Assembly (NCBI RefSeq): GCF_024054195.1
Contig: NZ_JAMXLB010000001.1
Location: 2,247,085 to 2,311,084, forward strand
From: Flavobacterium sp. NRK F7
GTDB lineage: Bacteria > Bacteroidota > Bacteroidia > Flavobacteriales > Flavobacteriaceae
Length of the DNA stretch: 64,000 bases
Direction of reading: 5' to 3'
Positions within the stretch are counted from its first letter, which is position 1. Each line of letters begins with the position of its first letter. The translations under genes and the position numbers were made by a program. Below the pieces are notes generated by a model. That model was given only the letters and a program-made list of their open reading frames with translations. It ran no database searches and had not been told where the DNA came from. This document shows, in pieces, positions 46,324 through 56,293 of the stretch.

Positions 46324-47802
46324 ATGGAAAATCCAGATGTAGTTTTAATAGGTGCTGGAATTATGAGCGCAACGCTTGGGATTTTATTAAAAGAATTAGA
46401 TCCTAATTGTAAAATTGAAATATACGAACGCTTGTCTGAAGCGGCCTCTGAGAGTAGTGATGCTTGGAATAATGCTGGAACAGGACATGCTGCTTTTTGT
46501 GAATTGAATTATACTCCTGAAAAAGAAGATGGAAGTATTGATATTTCTAAAGCTTTAAAAATATCCGAAGCTTATGAAGTTTCGAGACAATTTTGGAGTT
46601 ATTTAGTTCAAAAAGGTGTGCTTAAGAATCCTGAAGATTTTATTCATTCAATCCCACACATCAGCTTTGTTTGGGGTAAAGAAAATGTAGCTTTCTTAAA
46701 AAAAAGACATGAAGCTTTAGTTCAAAAAAGTCTTTTTAAAAGAATGTTATTCAGTAGTGATGAAAAGGTTTTAGAGGAATGGATGCCATTAGTTATGCAC
46801 GACAGACCAAAAGATGAAGTTCATGCCGCTACTTACATGCCTATAGGAACGGATGTTAACTTTGGTTCTTTGACCCGATTATTATTTGAATATTTGAAGA
46901 ATCAAGACGGAATTGAACTGTATTTTGATACAGAAGTTGAAAAATTAAAAAAGCAAGAAGATGGTAGTTGGAGAATTAAGGTTAGAAATTTAGATACCAA
47001 AAAATCGAGAAAGATAAAAACCCCTTTTGTTTTCATTGGTGCAGGAGGAGGTTCTTTACCCTTATTAGAAAAAGCAAATATTGAAGAAGGTGAAGGTTAT
47101 GGTGGTTTTCCGATTAGCGGACAATGGTTACGCTGTATGAATCCTGAAATTATTAAACAACATAAAGCTAAAGTATATGGAAAAGCTTCTGTGGGTTCGC
47201 CACCGATGTCAGTACCTCATATCGATACCAGAATTATTGATGGCAAACAAGAGTTGCTTTTTGGTCCTTATGCTGGTTTTACCACTAAATTTTTAAAAAA
47301 TGGTTCGTATCTCGATTTGATTAAATCCATTCAAACGGATAACATTGTTCCCATGCTTTCTGCTGGAATTCATAATATTCCTTTGACTAAATATTTGATT
47401 GAACAAGTTATGCAGTCTCAAGAAGATCGAATGGAAGCTTTAAAAAACTATTTTCCAAATGCAAAGAGTGAAGATTGGGTTTTGGAAACGGCAGGAAAAA
47501 GAGTTCAAGTGATTAAGAAAGATAAAAATGGGAAAGGTGTACTAGAGTTTGGTACCGAAGTAGTAAATGATGATGATGGTTCTTTAGCGGTTTTATTAGG
47601 AGCTTCTCCTGGTGCATCAACTTCAGTTTCTATTATGATTGAAGTTATTAGTAAATGCTTTGCTAAAAAATACCAATCTGCTGATTGGCAAAATAAATTC
47701 AAAGAAATGATTCCTGCTTTTGGAGAATCGTTAAATGATAATGACGAGTTGTGTACTCAAATTAGAGCCATGACAAGTACAACATTGAAGTTGGTAAACT
47801 AA
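46324..47802 (+). CDS. mqo: Malate:quinone oxidoreductase
   Basis: A 492-residue membrane-associated FAD enzyme that oxidises malate to oxaloacetate and passes electrons to menaquinone in the citric acid cycle. FAD-binding site VVLIGAGIMSATLGILLKEL at the N-terminus; SDAWNNAGTGHAAFCELNYT, GFPISGQWLRC, FGPYAGFTTKFL and LLGASPGASTSVSIMIEV are family signatures. Length is normal. Monocistronic, with a hairpin terminator downstream. Confidence 0.95.
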   Translation: MENPDVVLIGAGIMSATLGILLKELDPNCKIEIYERLSEAASESSDAWNNAGTGHAAFCELNYTPEKEDGSIDISKALKISEAYEVSRQFWSYLVQKGVLKNPEDFIHSIPHISFVWGKENVAFLKKRHEALVQKSLFKRMLFSSDEKVLEEWMPLVMHDRPKDEVHAATYMPIGTDVNFGSLTRLLFEYLKNQDGIELYFDTEVEKLKKQEDGSWRIKVRNLDTKKSRKIKTPFVFIGAGGGSLPLLEKANIEEGEGYGGFPISGQWLRCMNPEIIKQHKAKVYGKASVGSPPMSVPHIDTRIIDGKQELLFGPYAGFTTKFLKNGSYLDLIKSIQTDNIVPMLSAGIHNIPLTKYLIEQVMQSQEDRMEALKNYFPNAKSEDWVLETAGKRVQVIKKDKNGKGVLEFGTEVVNDDDGSLAVLLGASPGASTSVSIMIEVISKCFAKKYQSADWQNKFKEMIPAFGESLNDNDELCTQIRAMTSTTLKLVN

Positions 47803-47811
47803 TATATAAAA

Positions 47812-47872
47812 AAACGGCTTATTAGTAATTTACTTCTTTTAGTGAAGTTTTTTGCTTGTAAGCCCTTTTTTT
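47812..47872 (+). terminator. Terminator of mqo
   Basis: GGCTTA (47816-47821) pairs with TAAGCC (47859-47864), with a nested ACTTC/GAAGT hairpin inside and a T-run after it. Confidence 0.5.
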
Positions 47873-47909
47873 ATTGCGTTTTTAAAAGATAAATCACAGC
47901 TTCTTTACT

Positions 47910-47917
47910 TATCTTTG
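47910..47917 (+). promoter_or_regulatory. Putative -7 box of ruvX
   Basis: TATCTTTG, 17 bases before the ATG at 47935. Confidence 0.45.
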
Positions 47918-47934
47918 TATACTAAAACAAAACA

Positions 47935-48348
47935 ATGGCTAGAATACTTGCTATAGATTACGGATTAAAACGAACAGGAATTGCCATTACGGATGAAATG
48001 CAATTAATAGCTTCTGGGTTAACAACCATTCCTTCAGAAACGGTACTTGTATTTTTAAAGGATTATTTTTCAAAAGAAAAAGTTGAAAAAGTTATTATTG
48101 GGGAACCCAAACAAATGGATGGAACGCCTTCTGAAAGTGCTGTAATTATTGAAAAGTTTATTCTTCTATTTCAAAAAGAATTTCCGCAAATGCTTTTGGA
48201 TAGAGTCGATGAACGATTTACTTCTAAAATGGCTTTTCAAACCATGTTAGATAGTGGTTTAAAGAAAAACCAACGCAAAAATAAAGCCTTAATTGATGAA
48301 ATTGCAGCTACGATTATGCTACAAGATTATTTGCATTATAAAAGATAA
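47935..48348 (+). CDS. ruvX: Putative pre-16S rRNA nuclease / Holliday junction resolvase RuvX (YqgF)
   Basis: A 137-residue RNase H-fold nuclease. Catalytic acidic residues lie in RILAIDYGLKRTGIA (first Asp), VIIGEPKQMDGTPSESA (Glu) and DERFTSKMA and IDEIAATIML (further acidic residues). YqgF processes the 5' end of 16S rRNA in E. coli. The Lrp-type regulator follows with six bases between stop and ATG. Confidence 0.92.
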   Translation: MARILAIDYGLKRTGIAITDEMQLIASGLTTIPSETVLVFLKDYFSKEKVEKVIIGEPKQMDGTPSESAVIIEKFILLFQKEFPQMLLDRVDERFTSKMAFQTMLDSGLKKNQRKNKALIDEIAATIMLQDYLHYKR

Positions 48349-48354
48349 TTGAAA

Positions 48355-48831
48355 ATGAGAGACCAATTAGATGCTAAAGACCAATTAATATTAGAAATTT
48401 TGCAGAATGATTCTACCATTTCGGTAAAAGATATTGGAGAAAAAATAGGGCTTTCGTTTACACCTACTTACGAACGTATTAAGAACTTGGAACGTAATGG
48501 CGTAATCAAGAAATATGTGGCTTTGTTAGATCGTTTTAAAATAGGAGTAGAGATTGTTGTGTATTGCAACGTTACCTTAAAAGAACAATCAAAAGAAGCT
48601 CTTGACGAATTTGAAAGAATTATTACACCTATTCCTCAAGTTTTAGACGTTATTAGTTTGTCAGGAAATTATGATTATATGCTAAAAATTGTGGCCAATG
48701 ATATTCGAAGCTACAATGATTTTGTTGTGAATGTTATTTCAAATATACCTAATATTGGTCAATACCATAGCAGCATTGTAATGAACGAATGCAAAAAAGA
48801 AACCGCTTATCCTTTTGGAATTAAAGAATAG
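48355..48831 (+). CDS. Lrp/AsnC-family transcriptional regulator
   Basis: A 158-residue regulator: N-terminal winged helix (KDQLILEILQNDSTISVKDI, FTPTYERIKNLERNGVIKKY) and a C-terminal RAM effector domain (VISLSGNYDYMLKIVANDIR). It binds an amino acid, probably to control amino acid metabolism. ATG 48355 was preferred to a TTG two codons upstream. It lies 1.2 kb from the 3' end of the arginine operon, but a regulatory link is only a guess. Confidence 0.88.
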   Translation: MRDQLDAKDQLILEILQNDSTISVKDIGEKIGLSFTPTYERIKNLERNGVIKKYVALLDRFKIGVEIVVYCNVTLKEQSKEALDEFERIITPIPQVLDVISLSGNYDYMLKIVANDIRSYNDFVVNVISNIPNIGQYHSSIVMNECKKETAYPFGIKE

Positions 48832-48839
48832 TACGTTTT

Positions 48840-49903
48840 TTATTCGCGATATAGTCTTAAATAGTCTTTTGCTGCTTTTTCCCAACTAAAAAAATCGGCT
48901 CTTGTTTTCAGTTTTTCTGTATAAAATGCTTGGTTTTTTGAAAACAAGTCTAATTTAGAGAATAGGAAATCTTTCATCGTATCAGGATTGAAACTTTCCC
49001 AATAAAAAGCCACGTCAGCTCCAATTTCTGGTAAAGAAGTTAAATTTGATAAAAAAACAGGTTTGCCAAATTTCATGGCTTCTATTGGTGGTAATCCAAA
49101 ACCTTCTCGAATTGAAGGAAATAAAAAAGCAGTACAATTTTTTAAATAATATTGCTTTGCTGAATTACTAATTTTCCCTAATAAAAACACTTTATTTTCT
49201 AAGTTTTTATCTTTTATGTAATCTCTTATTTTGTCGCCATATACTTTATCGTCATTACCAGCTAATAGTAAGATGTGATCCTCCATTTTTTCCATCATTT
49301 GTACCAATGCTAAGAAGTTTTTTCGAGCTAGAAAATCACCTATTGAAAAGAAAAAGTGTTGGTTTAAAGGATGATTTGTGGGAGAAAAATTGTTGGTATC
49401 GAGAAGTTGTTCACACGGATTACCATTATAAATTACATATTCTGGTTTGTTCTTTACATTAAAATAGTGGTGTGTTTGATTTTTTGAATATTCTGAAACA
49501 TAGGTAATTATATCAGCTCTTTCTATTTTACTTTTAAAGCGTTTAATTATTTCATGATTTTTATTCTCTGCTGCTATTTCTTCCATAAAATTAACATCAT
49601 GAACGGTTAAAATATATTTTTTAGGTTTGAAGAATGGTTCCACTTTTGTATTTTGATTCAAGCTATGCCAAACATCATATTTCTTTTTTTTCGAAATAAT
49701 GGATATCGTTCAAAACTCTTATATTTTGAATAATTGAATGTATTTTTGAATTCCTTTTTTAATTGTTCTGGATATTTAGAATTTAAAGTAATTTCTAAAC
49801 CTGTTGTATCTAAACCTGAAAGTGCATGGATTAATTCATAATTAAAGGTTCCAAAACCTCCAAATTTATTAGTAATATTATGTGATTCTAAAAATACTTT
49901 CAT
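48840..49903 (-). pseudogene. GT4 glycosyltransferase, split by a frameshift
   Basis: Two frames make one GT4 gene of about 354 residues. The N-terminal part (49903-49658) has ITNKFGGFGTFNYELIHALS and stops early in ...FRKKRNMMFGIA. The C-terminal part reads ...YDVWHSLNQNTKVEP and continues to the GT4 motif SIREGFGLPPIEAMKFGKPV. They meet at a run of eight A residues (49684-49691, read on the minus strand). Nine As would join them without loss of sequence. Reads must show whether this is a real mutation, phase variation, or an undercalled homopolymer. Confidence 0.8.
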
Positions 49904-50048
49904 AAATAATGTTTTCGTAAAAATAGAATTTGTTTTTGAATAAACAGATGGATTTATCTAACATTAGATATTCAAAAATTACAAAACCGTTTTATTATGA
50001 AAGTATTTTTAGGTTTTAAAAGTTTAGCAGATTGAAATTACCTATTTA

Positions 50049-51359
50049 TCAGTTAAACTTACCTAGTATTTCTCTAAATTGGGACACAATCAATTCATTG
50101 CATAAATTGCCAATACTTCCTTCATGTGAATGCTTCACATTATAAGTAGGTTCAAATGTATTATTTTCTATAGCTAAACCGATGTTTTTATAAGCATCTC
50201 TAAAAGGAACACCATCTAATACTTGTTGGTTCACATTCTCTACACTGAACATGTATTTGTACTTTTCATCGGCTACAATGTTGGGTTTTATTTGAATATG
50301 TGCCAACATGAAGTCTAACATTTCCAAACATTCTTTTAAGGATGAGATTGCCGGAAACAAAATTTCTTTAGTTACCTGAACATCTCTATGATAACCAGAA
50401 GGTAAGTTATTGGTAACCAAAATTAATTCGTTGGGTACTGCTTGAATACGATTGCATTTAGCTCTCATAATTTCAAAAACATCCGGATTTTTTTTATGAG
50501 GCATAATACTGCTTCCAGTAGTTAAGGAATCTGGAAAAGAAATAAAATTAAAATTCTGATTCAAATACAAACAGGTGTCATAAGCAAATTTACTGATTGT
50601 ACTTGCCATTCCAGCGAGAGCCATTGCAACAACCTTCTCCGATTTTCCTCTAGTCATTTGTGCATATACAGCATTAACATTTAGGGTTTTAAAGCCTAAT
50701 AGTTGTGTTGTTAAGCTTCTGTTTAATGGAAAGGATGTACCATATCCAGCACCAGAACCTAATGGGTTTTTGTTGACGATGTTATGGGCGGCTAAAAACA
50801 ATTCTAAATCGTCAATTAAACTTTCTGCATAAGCACCAAACCAAAGCCCGAAAGAAGAAGGCATCGCAATTTGCAAATGGGTATATCCTGGTAATAAGAT
50901 ATCTTTATGTTGTTTACTTAATCCAATTAAGGTGTTAAAAAGAACTTCAGTACGTTGTATAATTTCTTGTATTTCTGCTTTATAATAGAGCTTTAAATCG
51001 GTTAAAACCTGATCGTTTCTAGAACGACCGCTATGTATTTTTTTACCTATGTCTCCAATTCGTTGAATTAATAGATGTTCCACTTGTGAATGCACATCTT
51101 CAATTCCTGGTTCTATTTCGAAATTTTCATTTTCAATTTCAATGGCAATATTTTTTAATTCTTTTTGGATAACCAACCATTCTTCATGGGTTAATAAACC
51201 TATTGAATTTAACATTTCACAATGTGCTAAAGATCCTTGAACATCATATTTCGCTAATAAATAATCAAAAACTACATCCTTGCCCACCGTAAATTTTTCA
51301 ACTATTGCTGCATGTTGTTCATTAGATGTTTCTTTTTTCTGCCAAATTTTAGTTGCCAT
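50049..51359 (-). CDS. argH: Argininosuccinate lyase
   Basis: A 436-residue fumarase/aspartase-superfamily enzyme that cleaves argininosuccinate to arginine and fumarate, the last step of arginine synthesis. Signature loop: GSSIMPHKKNPDVFEIMRAK. Others: EDVHSQVEHLL, SGRSRNDQVLTDLKLYY and GYTHLQIAMPSS. Starts one base after the argE-like stop and ends the arginine operon. Confidence 0.94.
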   Translation of the reverse strand: MATKIWQKKETSNEQHAAIVEKFTVGKDVVFDYLLAKYDVQGSLAHCEMLNSIGLLTHEEWLVIQKELKNIAIEIENENFEIEPGIEDVHSQVEHLLIQRIGDIGKKIHSGRSRNDQVLTDLKLYYKAEIQEIIQRTEVLFNTLIGLSKQHKDILLPGYTHLQIAMPSSFGLWFGAYAESLIDDLELFLAAHNIVNKNPLGSGAGYGTSFPLNRSLTTQLLGFKTLNVNAVYAQMTRGKSEKVVAMALAGMASTISKFAYDTCLYLNQNFNFISFPDSLTTGSSIMPHKKNPDVFEIMRAKCNRIQAVPNELILVTNNLPSGYHRDVQVTKEILFPAISSLKECLEMLDFMLAHIQIKPNIVADEKYKYMFSVENVNQQVLDGVPFRDAYKNIGLAIENNTFEPTYNVKHSHEGSIGNLCNELIVSQFREILGKFN

Positions 51360-51360
51360 C

Positions 51361-52446
51361 TTATAGTATTTGAGTTAAAATTGAAATATGAATTTGGATG
51401 GCGTTTTTTATTTCATCCAAATAAATGAATTCGTCACTACTATGAGAACGTGTAGATAAACCAGGACCTATTTTTAAAGACGGACAAGGAATAACGGCTT
51501 GATCAGAAGATGTTGGCGAACCGTAATATGTTCTTCCTAAAGCTAATCCTGCTTTAACATAAGGATGTTCTAATGGAATAGAAGAGGAGTTCAATCGCAA
51601 AGAACGAGCTGTAACTTTAGATTTTACTTTTTTCTGTATTAGTTGAAAGACTTCTTCATTAGAATAACATTCGTTGGTTCTTACATCTACAGTAAAATGA
51701 CAGGAATTGGGAACCACATTATGTTGGGAACCGCTATTAATAATAGTAGGTGTCATTTTAACTTCTCCCAAAATTGAAGAAATTTTATCAAATTTATACT
51801 GGGTAAACCAATGAATATCTTGAATGGCATTTAAAATAGCATTGTCCGTATTTGGATGTGCTGCATGAGAAGAGGTTCCAGAAGCTTCGCAATCTAAAAC
51901 CAACAATCCTTTTTCTGCTATAGCTAAATTCATTTCTGTAGGTTCGCCTACAATGGCAAAATCAATAGGGCCTAATTTTTTATAAATAGACTCGACTCCG
52001 TTTACACCAGAAATTTCCTCTTCCGCTGTAGCAGTAATAATTAAATTATAATTTAAATTTTCTTTTTCGTAGAAATATAAAAAGGTACAAATTAAGCTTA
52101 CTAAAGGTCCACCAGCATCATTACTACCTAGTCCAAAAAGTTTACCCTCTTTTTCAATAGGTTCAAAAGGATTTAAGGTATAACCCGAATTAGGTTTTAC
52201 TGTATCATGATGAGAATTTAATAAAATAGTAGGTTTTGAAGGATTATAATGTTTGTTAAAGGCCCAAACATTATTCATGCTTCTTTGCGTTGGTATTCCA
52301 TTTAGTTTAAAGAAATCTTCAAGTATAGCAGCTGTTTTATCTTCACTTTTGCTGAAAGAAGGTGTGATTATTAATTTTTTCAGTAATGAAAGTGCTGTTT
52401 CATATAATTCTGTAACGGTATTATTTGATAATTCTTGTGTATTCAT
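51361..52446 (-). CDS. argE: M20 deacylase of arginine biosynthesis (ArgE-like)
   Basis: A 361-residue dizinc M20 peptidase. Metal-binding motifs: NSHHDTVKP (first His and Asp), GLGSNDAGG (Asp), TATAEEEISG (Glu-Glu), and SHSSDEFI (last His). It removes the acyl group from acyl-citrulline or acyl-ornithine. Given the argF' upstream, the natural substrate is N-acyl-citrulline, acetyl or succinyl. Overlaps argB by 26 bases, so strongly coupled. Confidence 0.88.
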   Translation of the reverse strand: MNTQELSNNTVTELYETALSLLKKLIITPSFSKSEDKTAAILEDFFKLNGIPTQRSMNNVWAFNKHYNPSKPTILLNSHHDTVKPNSGYTLNPFEPIEKEGKLFGLGSNDAGGPLVSLICTFLYFYEKENLNYNLIITATAEEEISGVNGVESIYKKLGPIDFAIVGEPTEMNLAIAEKGLLVLDCEASGTSSHAAHPNTDNAILNAIQDIHWFTQYKFDKISSILGEVKMTPTIINSGSQHNVVPNSCHFTVDVRTNECYSNEEVFQLIQKKVKSKVTARSLRLNSSSIPLEHPYVKAGLALGRTYYGSPTSSDQAVIPCPSLKIGPGLSTRSHSSDEFIYLDEIKNAIQIHISILTQIL

Positions 52447-53221
52447 GATTTGTGTGGTTTAAAAAGCCTAAAATACGAGTTGCTTTTAAGATGGCTATTG
52501 TTTGTACTCCATTTTGTAAAGCATGGAAGCAATTGTCTAGTTTGGGTAGCATCCCTTTAGAAATAATTCCTTGCTGTTTTAATTCTTCAAATTGTTGATG
52601 ATTCAATTCATGTATAATGGAATCATCATTACTGGGGTCATATAAAACCCCGTTTTTTTCAAAACAATACAATAATGAAACCTCATATTTGCTAGCTAAA
52701 CTTACCGCTAAAGCATTGGCTATAGAATCGGCATTGGTATTCAATAACAGACCTTTTCCATCATGTGTAATGGCATTTATCACCGGTGTTAAACCAAAAT
52801 TCAATAGATTCTCTATAAAATCGATATTTACACTAGTGGCATGTAAATCGCCTACGAAGCCATAATTTATGGTAGGATGCACTCTTTTTGTAGTTTGAAT
52901 AAGATTGGCATCAGCACCTGATAATCCAATACTGTTTTTATTGTTTTTTTGCAGTATTGCTACAATATTTTTATTAATGTAACCTGCATACACCATAGTT
53001 GCAATTTTAATGGTTTCTGCATCAGTAATTCTTCTTCCATCAATTAATTGTTGAGAAATATTAAGTTTTTCGGCTAAATCTGTTGCTAGTTTTCCACCAC
53101 CATGAACGAGTATAAAAGGCGTTTTAATAGTAGCAATAGTTTCCAAAAAAGCAACTAATTCTTTTGGGTTATCGATACTATTACCACCAATTTTTATTAC
53201 TAAAACCTTTTCTTTATTCAT
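52421..53221 (-). CDS. argB: N-acyl-glutamate kinase
   Basis: A 266-residue amino acid kinase-fold enzyme that phosphorylates N-acylglutamate. Motifs: VIKIGGNSIDN, FILVHGGGKLATDLAEKLNI, DGRRITDAET, LSGADANLI and LLNTNADSIANALA. Short relative to most ArgB (about 280-300) but complete. Overlaps argF' by 8 bases. Confidence 0.93.
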   Translation of the reverse strand: MNKEKVLVIKIGGNSIDNPKELVAFLETIATIKTPFILVHGGGKLATDLAEKLNISQQLIDGRRITDAETIKIATMVYAGYINKNIVAILQKNNKNSIGLSGADANLIQTTKRVHPTINYGFVGDLHATSVNIDFIENLLNFGLTPVINAITHDGKGLLLNTNADSIANALAVSLASKYEVSLLYCFEKNGVLYDPSNDDSIIHELNHQQFEELKQQGIISKGMLPKLDNCFHALQNGVQTIAILKATRILGFLNHTNHEYTRIIK

Positions 53222-54167
53222 TATTTTCTAATATTTTTTGCAATACAATTTGAGCCGCATACGTTCGGTTATTAGCTTGTTGGTATATTAGTGCATTTTC
53301 GCTATCCAATACTTCATCACTAATCTCCACATTTCTTCTTACAGGTAAGCAATGCATTATTTTAGCATTGTTGCTTCTTTTCAATTTTTCATTAGTCAAT
53401 AACCAGTCTTCTTCAACAGGAATTAGCTTGCCATAGTTTTTAAAAGAGGACCAATTCTTTACATATACAAAATCGGCATTTTCAAGTGCTTTTTCTTGAT
53501 TGTATTCAATAGTAACTCCATCCGTAAATTGAGAATCTAATTCATAACCTTCAGGATGTGTAATTACTAACTCATAATCAGTTTCTTGTATCCATTGAGA
53601 GAAAGAGTTTGCAACTGCTTGAGGAATAGGTTTTATATGAGGTGCCCAACTTAATACTACTTTTGGCTTTTTATTTACTGGTAAATGTTCCGCAATGGTT
53701 ATACAATCCGCTAGACTTTGAAAAGGGTGTAAAGTAGCTGACTCTAAAGAAACTACAGGAACTTTAGCATATTTTTCGAAAAGGGAATACACTTTTTCTG
53801 AAACATCTTCTTCTTTATTTGTCAAACCTGCAAAACAACGAATACCAATAATATCGCAATATTGACTTAATACATTAGCTGCATCTTTAACATGTTCTAC
53901 AGTATTTCCATTCATGATAGCACCATCTTCAAATTCCCAAGTCCATGCTTCTTGATTCGCGTTTAATATAATGGTGTGTAACCCTAAATTTTGAGCCGCT
54001 TTTTGAGTACTCAACCTCGTACGCAAACTAGAATTTAAAAAAACTAGACCAATAGTTTTTCCTTTTCCTAAATGTTGGTTTTGTAAAGGTGCTTTTTTTA
54101 ATGCAATAGCTTCCTTTACTAATGTATTTAAATCTGTTATATCGTTAACAGAAAAGAATTTGTTCAT
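53214..54167 (-). CDS. argF': N-acyl-ornithine carbamoyltransferase (succinyl-type likely)
   Basis: A 317-residue transcarbamylase acting on N-acyl-L-ornithine, replacing ordinary OTCase in Bacteroidota. Carbamoyl-phosphate site: NSSLRTRLSTQ (45-55). HCLPVRR near the C-terminus is the ornithine-site loop. Residue 90 is Val in MNGNTVEHVKD. From memory, this position (Glu92 in Xanthomonas, Pro90 in Bacteroides fragilis) separates acetyl from succinyl specificity, so the succinyl form is favoured. Overlaps argD by 23 bases. Confidence 0.85.
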   Translation of the reverse strand: MNKFFSVNDITDLNTLVKEAIALKKAPLQNQHLGKGKTIGLVFLNSSLRTRLSTQKAAQNLGLHTIILNANQEAWTWEFEDGAIMNGNTVEHVKDAANVLSQYCDIIGIRCFAGLTNKEEDVSEKVYSLFEKYAKVPVVSLESATLHPFQSLADCITIAEHLPVNKKPKVVLSWAPHIKPIPQAVANSFSQWIQETDYELVITHPEGYELDSQFTDGVTIEYNQEKALENADFVYVKNWSSFKNYGKLIPVEEDWLLTNEKLKRSNNAKIMHCLPVRRNVEISDEVLDSENALIYQQANNRTYAAQIVLQKILENNE

Positions 54168-55308
54168 TTTTTTTTATGTTTAATTTAGAAACGGTTTTAA
54201 AAGCACTGATGAAAACATCTAATTCCTTTTTGGAAATGTTCAAAGCGGGTAAAATCCGAAGTGTGTTTGGGCAAGATGCATTTCCAGTTAGAATTCTAAA
54301 ATCTTGTAACAATTGATTTCTAAAGGGTGCACAAGGCATTTTTAATTCAATACCAAACATGAGGCCTTGATAACGGATTTCTTTGATAATTTCATCCTCT
54401 TTTAACTGTTGGTACAAATAATCGCCCATTTCCTTGGCATTTGCCATTAATTTTTCAGATTCCATCACTTCTAAAACGGCTTTTGAAGCTGCACATGCTA
54501 AATAATTGCCTCCAAAAGTAGTTCCTAACAAACCATGTTTGGCTTCAATTTCAGGTGAAATAATTACACCACCAACAGGAAACCCATTTCCCATACCTTT
54601 AGCAACCGTAATGATATCTGCTTTAATATTAGCATGTTGATGTGCAAAGAATTTACCCGTTCTTCCATAACCCGATTGAATTTCATCCAAAATAAGTAAT
54701 GCTCGATAACGATCACATAACGTTCTTATTTTTTGTAAAAATGGAGTAGTAGGTATTTGAACACCGCCCACACCTTGAATTCCTTCAATAATTACAGCAG
54801 CAATCTCATTATTTTTAAAAGCATCTTCTAATACTTCTATTTCATTAAAAGGTAAAAAGATAAAATTATCCGTTTCATTTATAGGAGCTATAATTTTTTT
54901 ATTATCCGTTGCGGCAACAGCTGCTGCTGTTCTTCCATGAAACGCTTTTGTAAAGCAAATTACTTTTTTCTTATTAGTATGAAAAGAAGCTAATTTTAAA
55001 GCATTTTCATTGGCTTCAGCTCCTGAATTGCACATGAAAAATTCGTAATCACCATAGCCACTTAATTTTCCTAATTGTTTGGCTACTTCTTCTTGAATAG
55101 GTATGCGTACAGAATTAGAATAAAAACCAATATTATGTAATTGTCGGGTTAACATTTTTACATAGGTTGGATGACTATGACCAATAGATATTACAGCATG
55201 ACCACCATATAGGTCCAAATATTTTTCATTTCTATCATTCCATAAATAACTGCCTTCAGCTTCAATGAAGTTTAAATCAAATAACGAATATACATCAAAT
55301 AGTTTCAT
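54145..55308 (-). CDS. argD: Acylornithine aminotransferase
   Basis: A 387-residue class III PLP aminotransferase that converts N-acylglutamate semialdehyde to N-acylornithine. Key segments: NSGAEANENALKLAS, FTKAFHGRTAAAVAAT, DEIQSGYGRTGKFF, and the PLP lysine in TVAKGMGNGFPVGGV. Between argC (13 bases upstream) and argF' (23-base overlap). Confidence 0.93.
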   Translation of the reverse strand: MKLFDVYSLFDLNFIEAEGSYLWNDRNEKYLDLYGGHAVISIGHSHPTYVKMLTRQLHNIGFYSNSVRIPIQEEVAKQLGKLSGYGDYEFFMCNSGAEANENALKLASFHTNKKKVICFTKAFHGRTAAAVAATDNKKIIAPINETDNFIFLPFNEIEVLEDAFKNNEIAAVIIEGIQGVGGVQIPTTPFLQKIRTLCDRYRALLILDEIQSGYGRTGKFFAHQHANIKADIITVAKGMGNGFPVGGVIISPEIEAKHGLLGTTFGGNYLACAASKAVLEVMESEKLMANAKEMGDYLYQQLKEDEIIKEIRYQGLMFGIELKMPCAPFRNQLLQDFRILTGNASCPNTLRILPALNISKKELDVFISAFKTVSKLNIKKNEQILFC

Positions 55309-55321
55309 AATGTGAGTATTT

Positions 55322-56293
55322 TTAAAATGCGGATGCTTTTAGTTTTAAGCCTAAAGTTGGTTCCCAACCCATCATGATGTTCATGTTTTGAATAGCTTGA
55401 CCTGAAGCTCCTTTAATTAAATTGTCTATAATAGAGTGAATAACCACTTGTTCTCCTTGTTTTTCAATGTGAATCAAACATTTGTTTGTATTGACGACCT
55501 GTTTTAAATCAATTGTATTACGAGAAACAAATACGAATGGATTGTTTTTATAATACGTTTCATAAATCGCATAAACCGATTCCAAAGACAAATACGTTTC
55601 TACTGTAGAACTGGTGAAAATACCTCTCGTAAAATCACCTCTCCAGGGTACAAATTCTAAATGAACTTTTTGTTGGTTCAAATGTTCTAAGGTTTGACAA
55701 ATTTCAGGTACATGTTGGTGCGATAATGTTTTATAAGGCGAAATATTATTGGTTCTCCAACTAAAATGTGAGGTAGGTTGTAATTGTTGCCCTGCACCCG
55801 TTGCACCCGTTATACCAGTTGTATACACTTTATTTAATAATTTTTCTTGTGCCAATGGTAATAATGCCAATTGTATGGCTGTTGCAAAACAACCAGGATT
55901 AGCTACATAGTTTGTTTTTTGTATGCTTTCCCAATTGGTTTCTGATAAACCGTAAATAAATTCACCTTTTGAGAAATTACCATCTAATCTAAAATCGTTT
56001 CCTAAATCAATGATTTTAGTGGTATCAGAAACGATATGTTCTTCTAGCCAAGTTTTACTTTCTTTGTGTGGTAAGCACAAAAATAAAACGTCTGAGTTAA
56101 TATATTCATTCATAAACAATAATTCAGTTTCACCAAATAAATCCGTATGTACAGTATAAACTGGTTTACCAGTATTACTTCTACTGATAGCAGCGTTAAT
56201 TTGTACATTTGGATGATGGAGTAATAATCGAATGAGTTCGCCACCTGTATAACCAGCAGCACCTATAATTCCTACTTTTATTTTAGTTTGCAT
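55322..56293 (-). CDS. argC: N-acyl-gamma-glutamyl-phosphate reductase
   Basis: A 323-residue NADPH reductase. Rossmann N-terminus KVGIIGAAGYTGGELIRLLL; active-site cysteine in VANPGCFATAIQLALLPL; GITGATGAGQ and later FVPWRGDFTRGIF. ATG 56293 (MQTKIKVGIIG) was chosen over 56314, whose extra seven residues (MHLKKKS) overlap argG deeply. It overlaps the argG end by 11 bases. Confidence 0.94.
   Translation of the reverse strand: MQTKIKVGIIGAAGYTGGELIRLLLHHPNVQINAAISRSNTGKPVYTVHTDLFGETELLFMNEYINSDVLFLCLPHKESKTWLEEHIVSDTTKIIDLGNDFRLDGNFSKGEFIYGLSETNWESIQKTNYVANPGCFATAIQLALLPLAQEKLLNKVYTTGITGATGAGQQLQPTSHFSWRTNNISPYKTLSHQHVPEICQTLEHLNQQKVHLEFVPWRGDFTRGIFTSSTVETYLSLESVYAIYETYYKNNPFVFVSRNTIDLKQVVNTNKCLIHIEKQGEQVVIHSIIDNLIKGASGQAIQNMNIMMGWEPTLGLKLKASAF

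Noticed and set aside
49658..49903. A separate 81-residue gene next to the GT4
   Set aside because: Its sequence is the N-terminal part of GT4 enzymes and continues in the next frame at a homopolymer.
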